Assembly: GCA_028277515.1 (NCBI GenBank) | Contig: JANQGC010000280.1 | Location: 1-64,000 of the forward strand | Reading direction: 5' to 3' | DNA length: 64,000 nucleotides | DNA from: Anaerolineae bacterium | Lineage (GTDB): Bacteria; Chloroflexota; Anaerolineae; Promineifilales; Promineifilaceae | In this document: positions 36,670 to 44,949 of the stretch, one piece after another | How the letters are laid out: each line of letters opens with the position of its first letter | Numbering within the stretch: the first letter of the stretch is position 1 | The notes under the pieces: generated by a model | Database searches by the model: none | What the model was told of the DNA's origin: nothing | What the model saw: only the letters and a program-made list of their open reading frames with translations | Program-made: the position numbers and the translations under genes

Positions 36670-36741
36670 TTATGGGTAAGAGATAGGTGAAAGCAGCAGC
36701 ATCAAACCGGCAATGAGAAAGATAATCCTTTTTGATTTCAT
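36670..36741 (-). CDS. Possible 23-residue hydrophobic peptide or signal-peptide remnant
   Basis: ATG 36741 opens a 23-codon frame (MKSKRIIFLIAGLML, then LLSPISYP) with a positively charged start and hydrophobic core, preceded by GATAGG. It may be a small membrane peptide, or what is left of the signal peptide of a lost exported protein in this decayed stretch. The remainder of 36610-36901 shows a short inverted repeat (GCCGGTG/CACCGGC) and no gene. Confidence 0.25.
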   Translation of the reverse strand: MKSKRIIFLIAGLMLLLSPISYP

Positions 36742-36901
36742 CCTATCAGCAATTGTCGAGGCTTCTATGCGGGCCCGGCCGGTGGCCGTTTAGAGTCACC
36801 TGAGGCACCGGCTGAACCAATCCGCTCTTGAGTACCTGGCGAACCAGCGTTGATTGACGGGGTCTGTTAACTCTGACAAGGTCGAACTTGGCTGTTGCGC
36901 A

Positions 36902-37171
36902 TTACTTATAAGCATCTTTTCTTTGCTTTGAATCAATAACAAATACAATCACTTTCTGATCATCAATAAGATAAAACAATCTGTAATTTCCGATTCTATA
37001 GCGGTAAACGCCTTCAAATTCGCCCTTCAACTTTTTAATGTTTGCCCCAAAATACGGGTTATTTCGTAATTGCGGGTAAACAACATCGTTGATTTTTTGA
37101 TATAGCTTCTGATTTATTTTCTTCTTGGCCTTTACAAACGTTTTTGTCTCGGCAATCTTAAAATCAAACAA
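36902..37171 (-). CDS. relE: RelE/ParE-family toxin
   Basis: An 89-residue basic protein of the RelE fold, predicted to cleave mRNA on the ribosome or poison gyrase. Characteristic segments are KKLKGEFEGVYRYRIGNYRL and a C-terminal VFVIDSKQRKDAY. It has a TTG start overlapping the antitoxin gene by 8 nt. Toxin and antitoxin are in the order antitoxin-toxin on the minus strand. Confidence 0.85.
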   Translation of the reverse strand: MFDFKIAETKTFVKAKKKINQKLYQKINDVVYPQLRNNPYFGANIKKLKGEFEGVYRYRIGNYRLFYLIDDQKVIVFVIDSKQRKDAYK

Positions 37172-37403
37172 TGGTATAGTTACCCTTTTTTATATCCTCA
37201 AGACCTTGTCTTAAGTTAGCAACTAACTCTGCGTCATTAAGGATCAGCTCCATTTCTGCATCATCGATATACGTTGCTGAAGTTAAATATTGCAGGGTGG
37301 CAAACTCAATAAAATTGGACAGGTTACGCCGTTGTCCATCTGCGGCCGTTTTTATCATTTGGTATACATCGTCATCTACCCTGATGGTTATTGTTTTAGT
37401 CAT
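37164..37403 (-). CDS. relB: Ribbon-helix-helix antitoxin of the RelE-type toxin
   Basis: A 79-residue antitoxin with an N-terminal ribbon-helix-helix motif (TKTITIRVDDDVYQMIKTAA) and an acidic, toxin-binding C-terminus (LRQGLEDIKKGNYTIV). ATG with a GGAG site. Likely represses its own operon. Confidence 0.8.
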   Translation of the reverse strand: MTKTITIRVDDDVYQMIKTAADGQRRNLSNFIEFATLQYLTSATYIDDAEMELILNDAELVANLRQGLEDIKKGNYTIV

Positions 37404-37519
37404 AACACATACTCCGTTGAATAAATTTTCAACTTATTGTATTCAAAAATATTCACAAAACAAGTGTTTTATAACGGAAATATCAGCTCTCAGGGGCCAG
37501 GCCGGTGTGAATTCGGCAA

Positions 37520-38101
37520 TCAGCGGGCCCGTCTACGACGGTAGAAAATAATCAATGCAATCGCAATCCCGGTTGCCACCAGTAGCAGTAACCCGTATAT
37601 AACCCAGGATGGGATATTAAGCCCATAAGCAATCTGGCCACCTGCTGCTTCTACCGGTGCGGCTCCCGGACCCAGCGCATCTAAATCTTCCAGGTCGGGC
37701 GCAAGCTCGGCCGTGCGGCTGCATAGGTTGGTAGACAGGCCATCTCCATCATCCCAAGCATAGACAATATATTCGCGCCCGACCTCAAAGTTAAACCCGC
37801 AGCTGGCACTTTCGCGAGGCGTCGTTAAGGTCACGCTTTTTGTTATGTCGCCCTTCCATACCTGGGAGACATCAAAGGTCGCCTGCACCGGATCGGCGCT
37901 GCTGTTCACCGGGCCTTCACTTACTTCAACAGCCATCACCTGGCCGGCGAAGACGGCCGTGGCTTCGGCCAGGGCTTCCTGTGGTGGCGCGGGCGGCATG
38001 CAGGAACAGGCATAAACGGCCGGTGGCGCTTTGATCAGCCAGTTTATGGAAATAATAATCACGATAAGCCATACTATAAGCCATTTTTTTATCATCTTCA
38101 T
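37520..38101 (-). CDS. Membrane-anchored NTR/TIMP-like domain protein
   Basis: About 193 residues from ATG 38101, which is preceded by AAGGAG; a longer frame to 38149 has no such site. After a signal peptide the mature protein begins with ACSCMPP, the Cys-x-Cys start of netrin/TIMP-like (OB-fold) domains, followed by ALAEATAVFAGQV and paired cysteines (SCGFNF, NLCSRTA). A single membrane helix and RRRRAR tail anchor it to the membrane (sortase-independent). The role of bacterial members is unknown. Confidence 0.72.
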   Translation of the reverse strand: MKMIKKWLIVWLIVIIISINWLIKAPPAVYACSCMPPAPPQEALAEATAVFAGQVMAVEVSEGPVNSSADPVQATFDVSQVWKGDITKSVTLTTPRESASCGFNFEVGREYIVYAWDDGDGLSTNLCSRTAELAPDLEDLDALGPGAAPVEAAGGQIAYGLNIPSWVIYGLLLLVATGIAIALIIFYRRRRAR

Positions 38102-38128
38102 GATAACTCCTTGTGCGGCTATTTTGAA

Positions 38129-38243
38129 ACATGTAACCGCGAAATCCATTTCGCGCAGAGCGGCGAAAACTGGAATTTTCGGCTACGATGACATGTAACT
38201 GCAAAATCGCTTTCGCGTCGCTCTGGCGAGGATGTGCATCCTC
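38129..38243. repeat. Hairpin repeats with ACATGTAAC direct repeat
   Basis: Two ACATGTAAC copies (38129-38137, 38191-38199) each precede a GC-containing hairpin region. Hairpins are CGCGAAAT-CC-ATTTCGCG (38138-38155), CGAAAA-CTGGAA-TTTTCG (38164-38181) and GAGGATG-TG-CATCCTC (38228-38243). They resemble in style the hairpins at 27.1 kb and at 55.7 and 60.7 kb. They fill the space between the lipoprotein and TIMP-like genes. Confidence 0.55.
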
Positions 38244-38259
38244 TGCTGATGTTCACTCT

Positions 38260-40095
38260 TTATGACGAAGTTATAGAGCCTAAGACAGCCTCGAAGATAG
38301 GCTTAATTGTTGCCAATTCCGCCTCCTTGACCCATGAAACGAGACCAATAACCGGCTGAGGGCTGTCAGGAAGTGGATGAGCAACAGCTCCCACCAGCAG
38401 GATCGAACCATCATCAAAATTTGCGAAGCGATAGGTACCTATGGCCGCGTCCGGCCGGGAGGCCAGAGGGGCGGCCGGTTCAATGGCTTCTAATTTTTCA
38501 TCATATCCTTGTATGATGTTTTCCACTTCGGCCGACGGCGTGTCAGCCATCTGGCGATTGAGGTTATAGAGCAAATCCAAATAGGGGCCATCATCAGGCT
38601 GATCAGGGTCGGCAATAGAAGACCATATCGGCCGGCTGTTAGGGGTGATTTGCAAGGCTTTCATGCTCTCATAGATATTCCAACCGGGTGGATAAGCGAA
38701 AGATATATTCATGTCGGAAATTGTATGAATCAGCCACTCATCGGCCGCTGGGGATGAAGAGGGTAGGTCATTGGTCACATTGGGAATAAGCTCTTCCGGC
38801 AGGAATTCTCCCATCCGCCAGTAAGGGCCGCCGCACGATTCCGGAACCGGCATTTGCAGTTCGGCGTCATTTAGCGCACGCTGCGCTCCTCCACCCATGT
38901 ACACCGCTTCACCAACCTGGGCCACGACTGCGCCTGTCTCGTCTAAAATCTGAATACGGCCGTCATTATCGGTCAGGTAATAATCAGCCTGCCAGATAAT
39001 CAGGTAGCTTTCATTTTCGCTGTGGATACGCAGACAGTTGTCTTCGATCACCAATTCGCCAATGAGCAACGCCTCCATGAAGGCAACGTCGCGCTGTTTA
39101 AGCTGGGCCATATGCAATTCAGGAACGGGTGTAACCGGGAAGGGCGGAGGATCATCCAATGGCTCGTAAGTGCTGATCACGGCGACACTCGGCGGCAGTT
39201 CGCTCCCGGTCTCAGCCAGGACCGAATCAAATGCTTCCTGATCGGTCACATTAATTTCCACCTGGTTTTCCTGGACATTGATGCTAGAAGCGAAGGAAAA
39301 GCCGTGTATTTGCAGAAGGCTATTGGCCGTCTCCTGGTCAGCCAGCAGTTGGGCATAGGAATAGGTGACTGCTCGGGCTTTAATAACCGAAGCCAGCGGA
39401 TGGTTTTCCGAAACATATGGCTCCAAGATTTGCTGCGCATCACCGGTAAAGGCAGCAACAACCCGGTAAACAGGTTCATGCTCGATCCAGAGACCGGCAA
39501 ACGAATCCTCTTCCCCTGCCTGCAAGCGTGCTTGTAGCTCGGTAATGGCATCCTCATATTCCAGACGACGCAGGGCTTCTTCGACACTGATGCCCAGATT
39601 GGCGGCCATCATTTCCACATCTTGCATGATGGCTTCATCATTCGCTGATTCCGGTGTATCAACACCGGTTTCCAACCATTCGTCCCCGCCATAGATGATA
39701 TAGCGGCAGGCAACGCTGTTCGGGAGGAGCAGGCGAATGTTCCAGCGCATATAGTCATAAGCAGGCAAGGTAACAATCTCTTGAAAAGTGCCCTCACCGC
39801 TTATTTCCGGCTGGAGTTCAATAAGATCATCACTCCCGTCACCTGCTGCGCTGATGTGCAGGATCGGCCGATCGTCAGGCCGTAAGCCACCGGCCTGGAT
39901 ACGCAGATCAAGGCTATCAAGGGGAAAAATATCAAAAGAGAGATCAGAAGGCCAGGTCGTGCAAGCAGGTATCGAGCTGCTTTCCTGGTTGGTGGCAGTG
40001 GAAACGGCCTCCGGTTCGACTCCATTCCCAGATACACAACCAGCCAATACCATTAGCAAAACAAGGCAGACCAGAATCAGAATATTTGAACGCAT
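38260..40095 (-). CDS. Lipoprotein of unknown function
   Basis: A 611-residue exported protein with a lipoprotein signal (lipobox at C20, VLAGC). The mature part is rich in acidic and beta-forming residues. One C-terminal part (about 460-605, INISFAYPPGW-like NISFAYPPGWNIYESMK) resembles the PsbP/DUF1795 type of small exported domains. I recognise no active site. ATG with AAGGAG-like leader (AGGAGACTTTTTATC). It is followed after 110 bp of repeats by the TIMP-like gene. Confidence 0.72.
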   Translation of the reverse strand: MRSNILILVCLVLLMVLAGCVSGNGVEPEAVSTATNQESSSIPACTTWPSDLSFDIFPLDSLDLRIQAGGLRPDDRPILHISAAGDGSDDLIELQPEISGEGTFQEIVTLPAYDYMRWNIRLLLPNSVACRYIIYGGDEWLETGVDTPESANDEAIMQDVEMMAANLGISVEEALRRLEYEDAITELQARLQAGEEDSFAGLWIEHEPVYRVVAAFTGDAQQILEPYVSENHPLASVIKARAVTYSYAQLLADQETANSLLQIHGFSFASSINVQENQVEINVTDQEAFDSVLAETGSELPPSVAVISTYEPLDDPPPFPVTPVPELHMAQLKQRDVAFMEALLIGELVIEDNCLRIHSENESYLIIWQADYYLTDNDGRIQILDETGAVVAQVGEAVYMGGGAQRALNDAELQMPVPESCGGPYWRMGEFLPEELIPNVTNDLPSSSPAADEWLIHTISDMNISFAYPPGWNIYESMKALQITPNSRPIWSSIADPDQPDDGPYLDLLYNLNRQMADTPSAEVENIIQGYDEKLEAIEPAAPLASRPDAAIGTYRFANFDDGSILLVGAVAHPLPDSPQPVIGLVSWVKEAELATIKPIFEAVLGSITSS

Positions 40096-40264
40096 GATAA
40101 AAAGTCTCCTTTTACATCCTTCAATTAAGCTGGCAGCCGGCTGCCAACTTATCAGATAATCACAACCTTATAGACGTTCAATTGATTATATTTGTTCCAT
40201 TTTGTGGACGAGTACCTGGGGGTGCGGCCCGAAGTCCCGGATAACGGCAGTCCAAACGATCTAG

Positions 40265-40759
40265 CTACGGCCGCAAGGCGTCACTGACGGAGATTAATTC
40301 GCCTTCAATTCTGAGAGGGTATTGGTCGAGGTCACGATTGCTCCATAATTCTGTGGAATGGTCAAGATTTAACTGACCATTCAATTCCCATTCGTCACCG
40401 GAGCAAGGATCGATGAAACGTCGCTGAGGCGCGCTCCAGGTGTAACGACATTCGTTGACAATGATATGATCGGCGTACTCCGGTGAAAGCGGCGCAAATG
40501 CCATGAGTCGACCCTCTGGCGTATGAACCAGCCAGAAATCTCTATCGGTGATCCAATAAGGTTCGGTGCTCGGTGGATAATCGGCCGGGGACAGCAGTAT
40601 AGATTGGAATTGAGCAGGTTGATATTTGCGGTTTGTACAGGCACCGGTCATGAAGATCAGTAGAATCGATGCCATAAGAAACCCGGTTTTTAGATTGAGC
40701 ATTGCAGCCAGGTGAACAAGGAGGTTGCCGCATTTTATTTTAAAAAACCGGGTTTCCAT
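40265..40759 (-). CDS. Lipoprotein with Rieske-like domain lacking cluster ligands
   Basis: A 164-residue protein with a signal and lipobox at C41 (MTGAC). The mature domain has the layout of a Rieske protein: C104-R-Y106, then FIDPC119-S-G-D122 and W, followed by a Gly and a proline-containing end. Rieske proteins have Cys-x-His and Cys-x-x-His at these places, so both histidine ligands are absent while the cysteines remain. No [2Fe-2S] cluster is expected; the cysteines could form a disulfide. ATG behind AAGGAGG. Confidence 0.68.
   Translation of the reverse strand: METRFFKIKCGNLLVHLAAMLNLKTGFLMASILLIFMTGACTNRKYQPAQFQSILLSPADYPPSTEPYWITDRDFWLVHTPEGRLMAFAPLSPEYADHIIVNECRYTWSAPQRRFIDPCSGDEWELNGQLNLDHSTELWSNRDLDQYPLRIEGELISVSDALRP
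40678..40756. repeat. Inverted copies of GAAACCCGGTTTTT
   Basis: GAAACCCGGTTTTT (40678-40691) and AAAAACCGGGTTTC (40743-40756) are reverse complements 51 nt apart, within the signal-peptide coding part of the Rieske-like gene. They match the palindrome at 4219-4233, so this is a dispersed repeat that has become part of a reading frame. Confidence 0.6.
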
Positions 40760-40787
40760 TCCTTCCTCCTTACTCGTTGGTTATAGG

Positions 40788-40871
40788 TCACACCTTAATC
40801 GTGCCATCGGAGCCCAAAGAAGCCAACCAACGGTCGTCCGGTGACCAACCGATTTGGATGGTGTCGCTGCC
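40788..40871 (-). pseudogene. Remnant of a WD40-repeat protein
   Basis: On the minus strand, 27 codons before a TGA read GSDTIQIGWSPDDRW and then LASLGSDGTIKV, a clear WD40/beta-propeller blade ending one residue before the usual Trp. No start or further blades are found upstream. It is the 3' end of a deleted gene. Confidence 0.65.
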
Positions 40872-41006
40872 AGTATATGAGAGAAATAATCGGCTTCAAT
40901 ATTTTTTAAATATCTCTCATGATGACGCTCCTTTGTTCCGGGTGCGGTTACAAATTGTGTAAAACCGGAGGGTTCGACTGGGTCGGCCGTTCACTGGTAG
41001 GGGTGG

Positions 41007-41174
41007 GCCGGCGCGGCATGATGGTGACCGTACCCATGACCTGCCCACCGCGCCGGCTCGCCCTTAACAACCAGGCGGTGTCGAGTCGGGCGAGCCGGGC
41101 GGGATGGCTCGTTCAGGGTTTCCGGTAAGGCTTTGCCCCGCCGGCTTGTGCTGAGCCGGCCGAAGCATCCCGCC
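41007..41174. repeat. GC-rich block of nested inverted repeats (REP-like)
   Basis: Four perfect inverted pairs overlap: GCCGGCGCGG (41007) with CCGCGCCGGC (41048), GGCTCGCCC (41055) with GGGCGAGCC (41088), GGCGGGATG (41098) with CATCCCGCC (41166), and GCCGGCT (41140) with AGCCGGC (41154). The block is much richer in GC than its flanks and has no credible gene. It could fold as a cruciform. The rest of 40872-41304 contains nothing I recognise. Confidence 0.65.
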
Positions 41175-41304
41175 ACTACGACAGTGATCGAAGGTTTTAG
41201 AGATCGAATTTCATGCCAACTCAAATCATACACAAAAAGCAACCAAACCCCTTTGTTCCTGGTGATTGCAAGAAGGTTAGCAATATGCGAAACTTTAAGG
41301 GGTA

Positions 41305-41553
41305 ATGCATATTATATCCAATGAAACTTTAGTTATTTTCTGGCGAAAATACCCAAATGCTGAAAATCATCTAAAAGGATGGTTTACAAAGGTCAAACAG
41401 GCAAATTGGCAAAATTTTGCCGAATTGAAACAAATGTACCCAACAGCCGGTTTAGTAGGACGTTTTAGGTCTCTATTCGCGTTGCGGCGAGAACCTCCGG
41501 CTCGCGATTGGCCAGCAGATCGCCGGAGAGGCGGCAGCCCAGCCAGAAGATGA
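41305..41553 (+). pseudogene. Truncated HigB-like toxin
   Basis: The frame begins MHIISNETLVIFWRKYPNAE and continues GWFTKVKQANWQNFAELKQ and AGLVGRF, which match the N-terminal half of HigB/DUF-type mRNA interferases. After about residue 55 the reading runs into the end of the convergent ABC permease gene and no longer resembles the family, so the catalytic C-terminal half is missing. No antitoxin gene follows. Probably inactive. Confidence 0.62.
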
Positions 41554-43147
41554 GCGCGGCGTAGGCCGCGGACAGGGGCAGGGCAGCAAAAACGATCCAG
41601 GGTTGATCGAGGAAGACGGCTAAGGCTAAAGGGATTGCGGCGGGAGCAGACAACAGGATGATCAGTGGAATCAGGGCAAACAAATTGGCCAGTGCGGGCA
41701 GGCAACCGCCACGCATGGAGAAGGAGCCACGCTTTTTACGGGATTCCTGGTCCACGGGGGAGGGAAAGAGGGTGGCGAAGACGGCCGTTACGCCGATGGT
41801 CGTCAACCCGGCCATAAGCCCGGTCAACATTCCTCCCACACTGATCCAATCTCTCAGGATAAAGAAAACAACGACGCCAACCAGCAAATAGGGCAATGAG
41901 CCAATGGCAAAGAGGGCCAGGCTCTTGCCATAAAAAATGCGCCGCCGCCCAACAGGTGTCAAGAATAAAACCGGAAGCCCCTTCCCCTCCCAGCCCAACA
42001 TATTAAAGGATGTCACCCAATAGAAAAATAGGGCAAAAACGGGCAAACCTAGACCAATAAAGCCGGAACCGAGAATATCACTAAAATCGGCATCGTTGCC
42101 AAACAAAACGAAGCCACTCATGAAAACTGGAGCTAAAAGACCTTGAATTAAGCCAACCCGTCGTTGAGGCGTGCGCCAGACGGTTATTAGCTCCTTTTGA
42201 AAAACCTGGGCGATGTCGTTGGGAAAATAGCGCAGCCAAATCGGTTGTCCCGTTGGGCGACCGGTTCCGATCTCCTTTTTTTGCGGGCGGGGAGGCAATC
42301 CTATCAGGTAACCATCCCCCGTGGTCAAACGGATCACCAATTTCCACCAGGCCCAGATGACCAATAAGAGTAGAACCGTCGAGTAAAGCAGCCAGCCAAC
42401 AGCGCCCATCCACTGACCGGTCGTAGCCTGGACGATAGCCTGGGCTGCCGCACCGGTGGGAAACCATTGCAGAACAGGCAAAACCCGAATTTCTAAAAGT
42501 TCCTCCGTACTCATCGTTTGGGTTAGATTTTCAATGACGCGTCCAAATCCGACCTGTAAAAAGTAGCAAGAGGAGCCTAATAAAGCGGTGAGGATAATAG
42601 CAACGTCGCGGAAGCGGCGGCTTTGCAATACCCCGCCCAGGGCTGTGCCCACCAGCAGACCGATGAACACCATGTGGGCGAAACTCAGGATAATGGCCAG
42701 GAGGACGATCGGTAAGGCCAGGCTGGCTCCCCAACCGATAAGTACCGCCAATAACAACGGTAAGGCCAGGTAGGTCGGGTAATCAAACAAAGTGCCTAAT
42801 AGCACCCCAGCGATTAAATCCCGCTTGCGCAGCGGATAAACCAGTAAATGCGTCAGATCAGCCGCCTCGTTGAGCGATGAAAAGAAGATGGGAAAAATCA
42901 GCCAGATCAGCCACAGCAGCACCAGGATAAAACCCAACAATTGGCCTGGCCAGGGCTGGGGCAATCGCAAATAGCCAATCCCCGTGCCGATAGCAGCAGC
43001 TATGACCAGCGGACCCAGGATTAATAAGGCGATGATCGCCCCAACCATGCGCCCCTTTTCTCGCGTGTAGCTGCGCAGCATCAACTTGCCCTTTAACCAC
43101 CACAGGCTGTTGACGCGCCGGGAGTCAAGCCCGATTATTCCAGCCAT
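41465..43147 (-). CDS. ABC exporter membrane subunit
   Basis: A 560-residue polytopic membrane protein with about twelve hydrophobic segments. It overlaps the ATPase gene by 13 nt, so the pair forms an ABC-2-type exporter. An amphipathic segment precedes the first helix (VNSLWWLKGKLMLRSYTREK). The substrate is unknown; similar pairs export antibiotics, lipids or peptides. Its 3' end overlaps the truncated HigB-like gene on the other strand. Confidence 0.84.
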   Translation of the reverse strand: MAGIIGLDSRRVNSLWWLKGKLMLRSYTREKGRMVGAIIALLILGPLVIAAAIGTGIGYLRLPQPWPGQLLGFILVLLWLIWLIFPIFFSSLNEAADLTHLLVYPLRKRDLIAGVLLGTLFDYPTYLALPLLLAVLIGWGASLALPIVLLAIILSFAHMVFIGLLVGTALGGVLQSRRFRDVAIILTALLGSSCYFLQVGFGRVIENLTQTMSTEELLEIRVLPVLQWFPTGAAAQAIVQATTGQWMGAVGWLLYSTVLLLLVIWAWWKLVIRLTTGDGYLIGLPPRPQKKEIGTGRPTGQPIWLRYFPNDIAQVFQKELITVWRTPQRRVGLIQGLLAPVFMSGFVLFGNDADFSDILGSGFIGLGLPVFALFFYWVTSFNMLGWEGKGLPVLFLTPVGRRRIFYGKSLALFAIGSLPYLLVGVVVFFILRDWISVGGMLTGLMAGLTTIGVTAVFATLFPSPVDQESRKKRGSFSMRGGCLPALANLFALIPLIILLSAPAAIPLALAVFLDQPWIVFAALPLSAAYAALIFWLGCRLSGDLLANREPEVLAATRIET

Positions 43148-43914
43148 GATAGTTTCCCGCTGCTTTGAATATCGTCCGTGGCTCCTACCGCCTTGATGAA
43201 CAAATCCTCCAGCGTGGTTTCTGCGCCTGTTTCCGCCTGTTCACGCAGTTCGTTGATGGTTCCCTCGGCAACTAATTGGCCGCCGGAAATGACACCGACA
43301 CGGGTACACAAGCGTTCAACAACTTCTAAAATATGAGAGGAAAAGAAGATAGTGGTCCCTTGTTCGCGCAGACGCCGCAAGACATCGCGAATGATACGCC
43401 CGGTGATGGCGTCAATCCCTTCAAATGGCTCGTCGAGAAACAAAATTCGCGGGCCATGAATTAAGGCCGCGGCCAAAGCGGTCTTTTTGCGCATGCCGTG
43501 CGAGTAATCAATGATTAGTTTGTCGGCGTCAGGAGCTAGGTCCAGCAGATCGATCAATTCGGCTGCGCGCCGGTCAATCTCTTGCGCCGGGACATCATAC
43601 ATATTGCCCACGAAACGCACAAACTCATTGGCTGACAGACGCTGGTAAAGATTCAGCCCTTCCGGTAGTACACCTATCTGTCGTTTGGCGGGTAAGGGAT
43701 CTTGCCAGATATCAATGCCTCTGATGCGTACCTGGCCCGCGCTGGGACGCAGTAAACCGACAAGCATGTTAATCGTCGTCGATTTGCCAGCCCCATTGGG
43801 TCCTAAAAAACCGAAAAATTCACCTTCATCGACTCTCAGGTCAAGGTTGGCTACGGCCGTTTTTTGTCCAAAATGGCGGGTCAAACCCACCGTCTCGATA
43901 GCTGGGATATTCAT
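43135..43914 (-). CDS. ABC exporter ATP-binding subunit
   Basis: A 259-residue ABC ATPase. Walker A GPNGAGKST, Q-loop LPEGLNLYQRL, signature-like YSHGMRKK in place of LSGGQ, Walker B ILFLDEPFEGID and H-loop FFSSHI are all seen. The SHGMRKK form is common in ABC-2-type exporters (Na/antibiotic efflux). It has an ATG with GGAGAAAG. It works with the membrane subunit encoded immediately downstream. Confidence 0.93.
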   Translation of the reverse strand: MNIPAIETVGLTRHFGQKTAVANLDLRVDEGEFFGFLGPNGAGKSTTINMLVGLLRPSAGQVRIRGIDIWQDPLPAKRQIGVLPEGLNLYQRLSANEFVRFVGNMYDVPAQEIDRRAAELIDLLDLAPDADKLIIDYSHGMRKKTALAAALIHGPRILFLDEPFEGIDAITGRIIRDVLRRLREQGTTIFFSSHILEVVERLCTRVGVISGGQLVAEGTINELREQAETGAETTLEDLFIKAVGATDDIQSSGKLSWLE

Positions 43915-44103
43915 TCACTTTCTCCAATAATAAATACGAATATTACCATAAGAAGGTTTTAGCGCCCGGCTTATCGATAATATATGAGGGGGCCAGGGAT
44001 ATTGAATTAGACGAATGGGGAAATGGTACCTGGTCAGATAATCAGTGTTTCGGCTTGAATAGCAAAAGCGGGGTGTGGGCTTTTACTGGTACGGCAAAAT
44101 GAT

Positions 44104-44949
44104 TCAAAACCTTGCTCGGGGAGCGCGCCTAATAATCTCTATTGCTTCAATTTCATTGGGAATGATCCGAGTCCAACCTTGAGGGCCAACGGCTGGAACC
44201 CGCCGCACGTCAATCTCAGGAACTTCTTGCCAGGTCCCTCCTGGTTTCTGCACGAGATAGGGGTAGTCAACGGCCGCCAGCAAAGGACCATCGTTGGCGC
44301 TGTCTCCCAAACCAATAGAGATAACTTCGCCAAACTTGCGGCGGTAGAGCGAAATTAAAAGCTCAACAGCCATTCCTTTATTACTTTTCGCGCTCATCAC
44401 TGTGTATAATTTTCCACCGGAAATGATAGCCAACCTGTATCTTTCCAAAAATGAACGCATGGTAGATACTTCATCTTTGGTCAATGGCGTCACAATCGTT
44501 TCACTGTACTCACGCTCCAGAGCGCGCTCAGCAGAGTCGATATCAAGACCCGTTACCTTTGCGATTTGGTCAACCGATAAATCATTGTAGCCCTGGAAAT
44601 ATAAACCATGCCAATTTCTAGCTATCCTTAATACATGGCGGATAAAACTGACATTCACTCCCAATTCAATCACTTGCCAGCCGGCCAAGCGACGCTGTTG
44701 GGGCAGTGGAAAAGAAAAATAGCCTTCCGGCACAAAAATGGCGCTGCCGTTTTCTACGATAAAGGGATCCTTAATTTTCAGTTCGTCCCGTAAAGCTATC
44801 TGCTCTGCACGCGTTTTGGAAGAACAAAGAATGAGAGGGATGTTGCGCGCCAATAAGTCGGAAACGGCCGGACGTGCTTCAGCGAATGAATACGTTTTGA
44901 AGTCAATCAAGGTACCGTCAATATCAGTGAAAACGAGTGTTTGGGTCAT
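44104..44949 (-). CDS. mpgP: Mannosyl-3-phosphoglycerate phosphatase
   Basis: A HAD-superfamily (Cof-type cap) phosphatase of 281 residues that dephosphorylates mannosyl-3-phosphoglycerate to mannosylglycerate. Motif I is FTDIDGTLID, motif II appears as LCSSKTRAEQ, and the C-terminal motif is GLGDSANDGPLL. VENGSAIFVPEGYF is typical of this subfamily. The ATG overlaps the stop of the GH38 gene by 4 nt. With mpgS at the head of the operon the compatible-solute pathway is complete. Confidence 0.92.
   Translation of the reverse strand: MTQTLVFTDIDGTLIDFKTYSFAEARPAVSDLLARNIPLILCSSKTRAEQIALRDELKIKDPFIVENGSAIFVPEGYFSFPLPQQRRLAGWQVIELGVNVSFIRHVLRIARNWHGLYFQGYNDLSVDQIAKVTGLDIDSAERALEREYSETIVTPLTKDEVSTMRSFLERYRLAIISGGKLYTVMSAKSNKGMAVELLISLYRRKFGEVISIGLGDSANDGPLLAAVDYPYLVQKPGGTWQEVPEIDVRRVPAVGPQGWTRIIPNEIEAIEIIRRAPRARF

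Noticed and set aside
41367..41705. 112-codon minus-strand frame
   Set aside because: Arg/Pro-rich frame overlapping the end of the ABC permease and the HigB remnant; an out-of-frame shadow.
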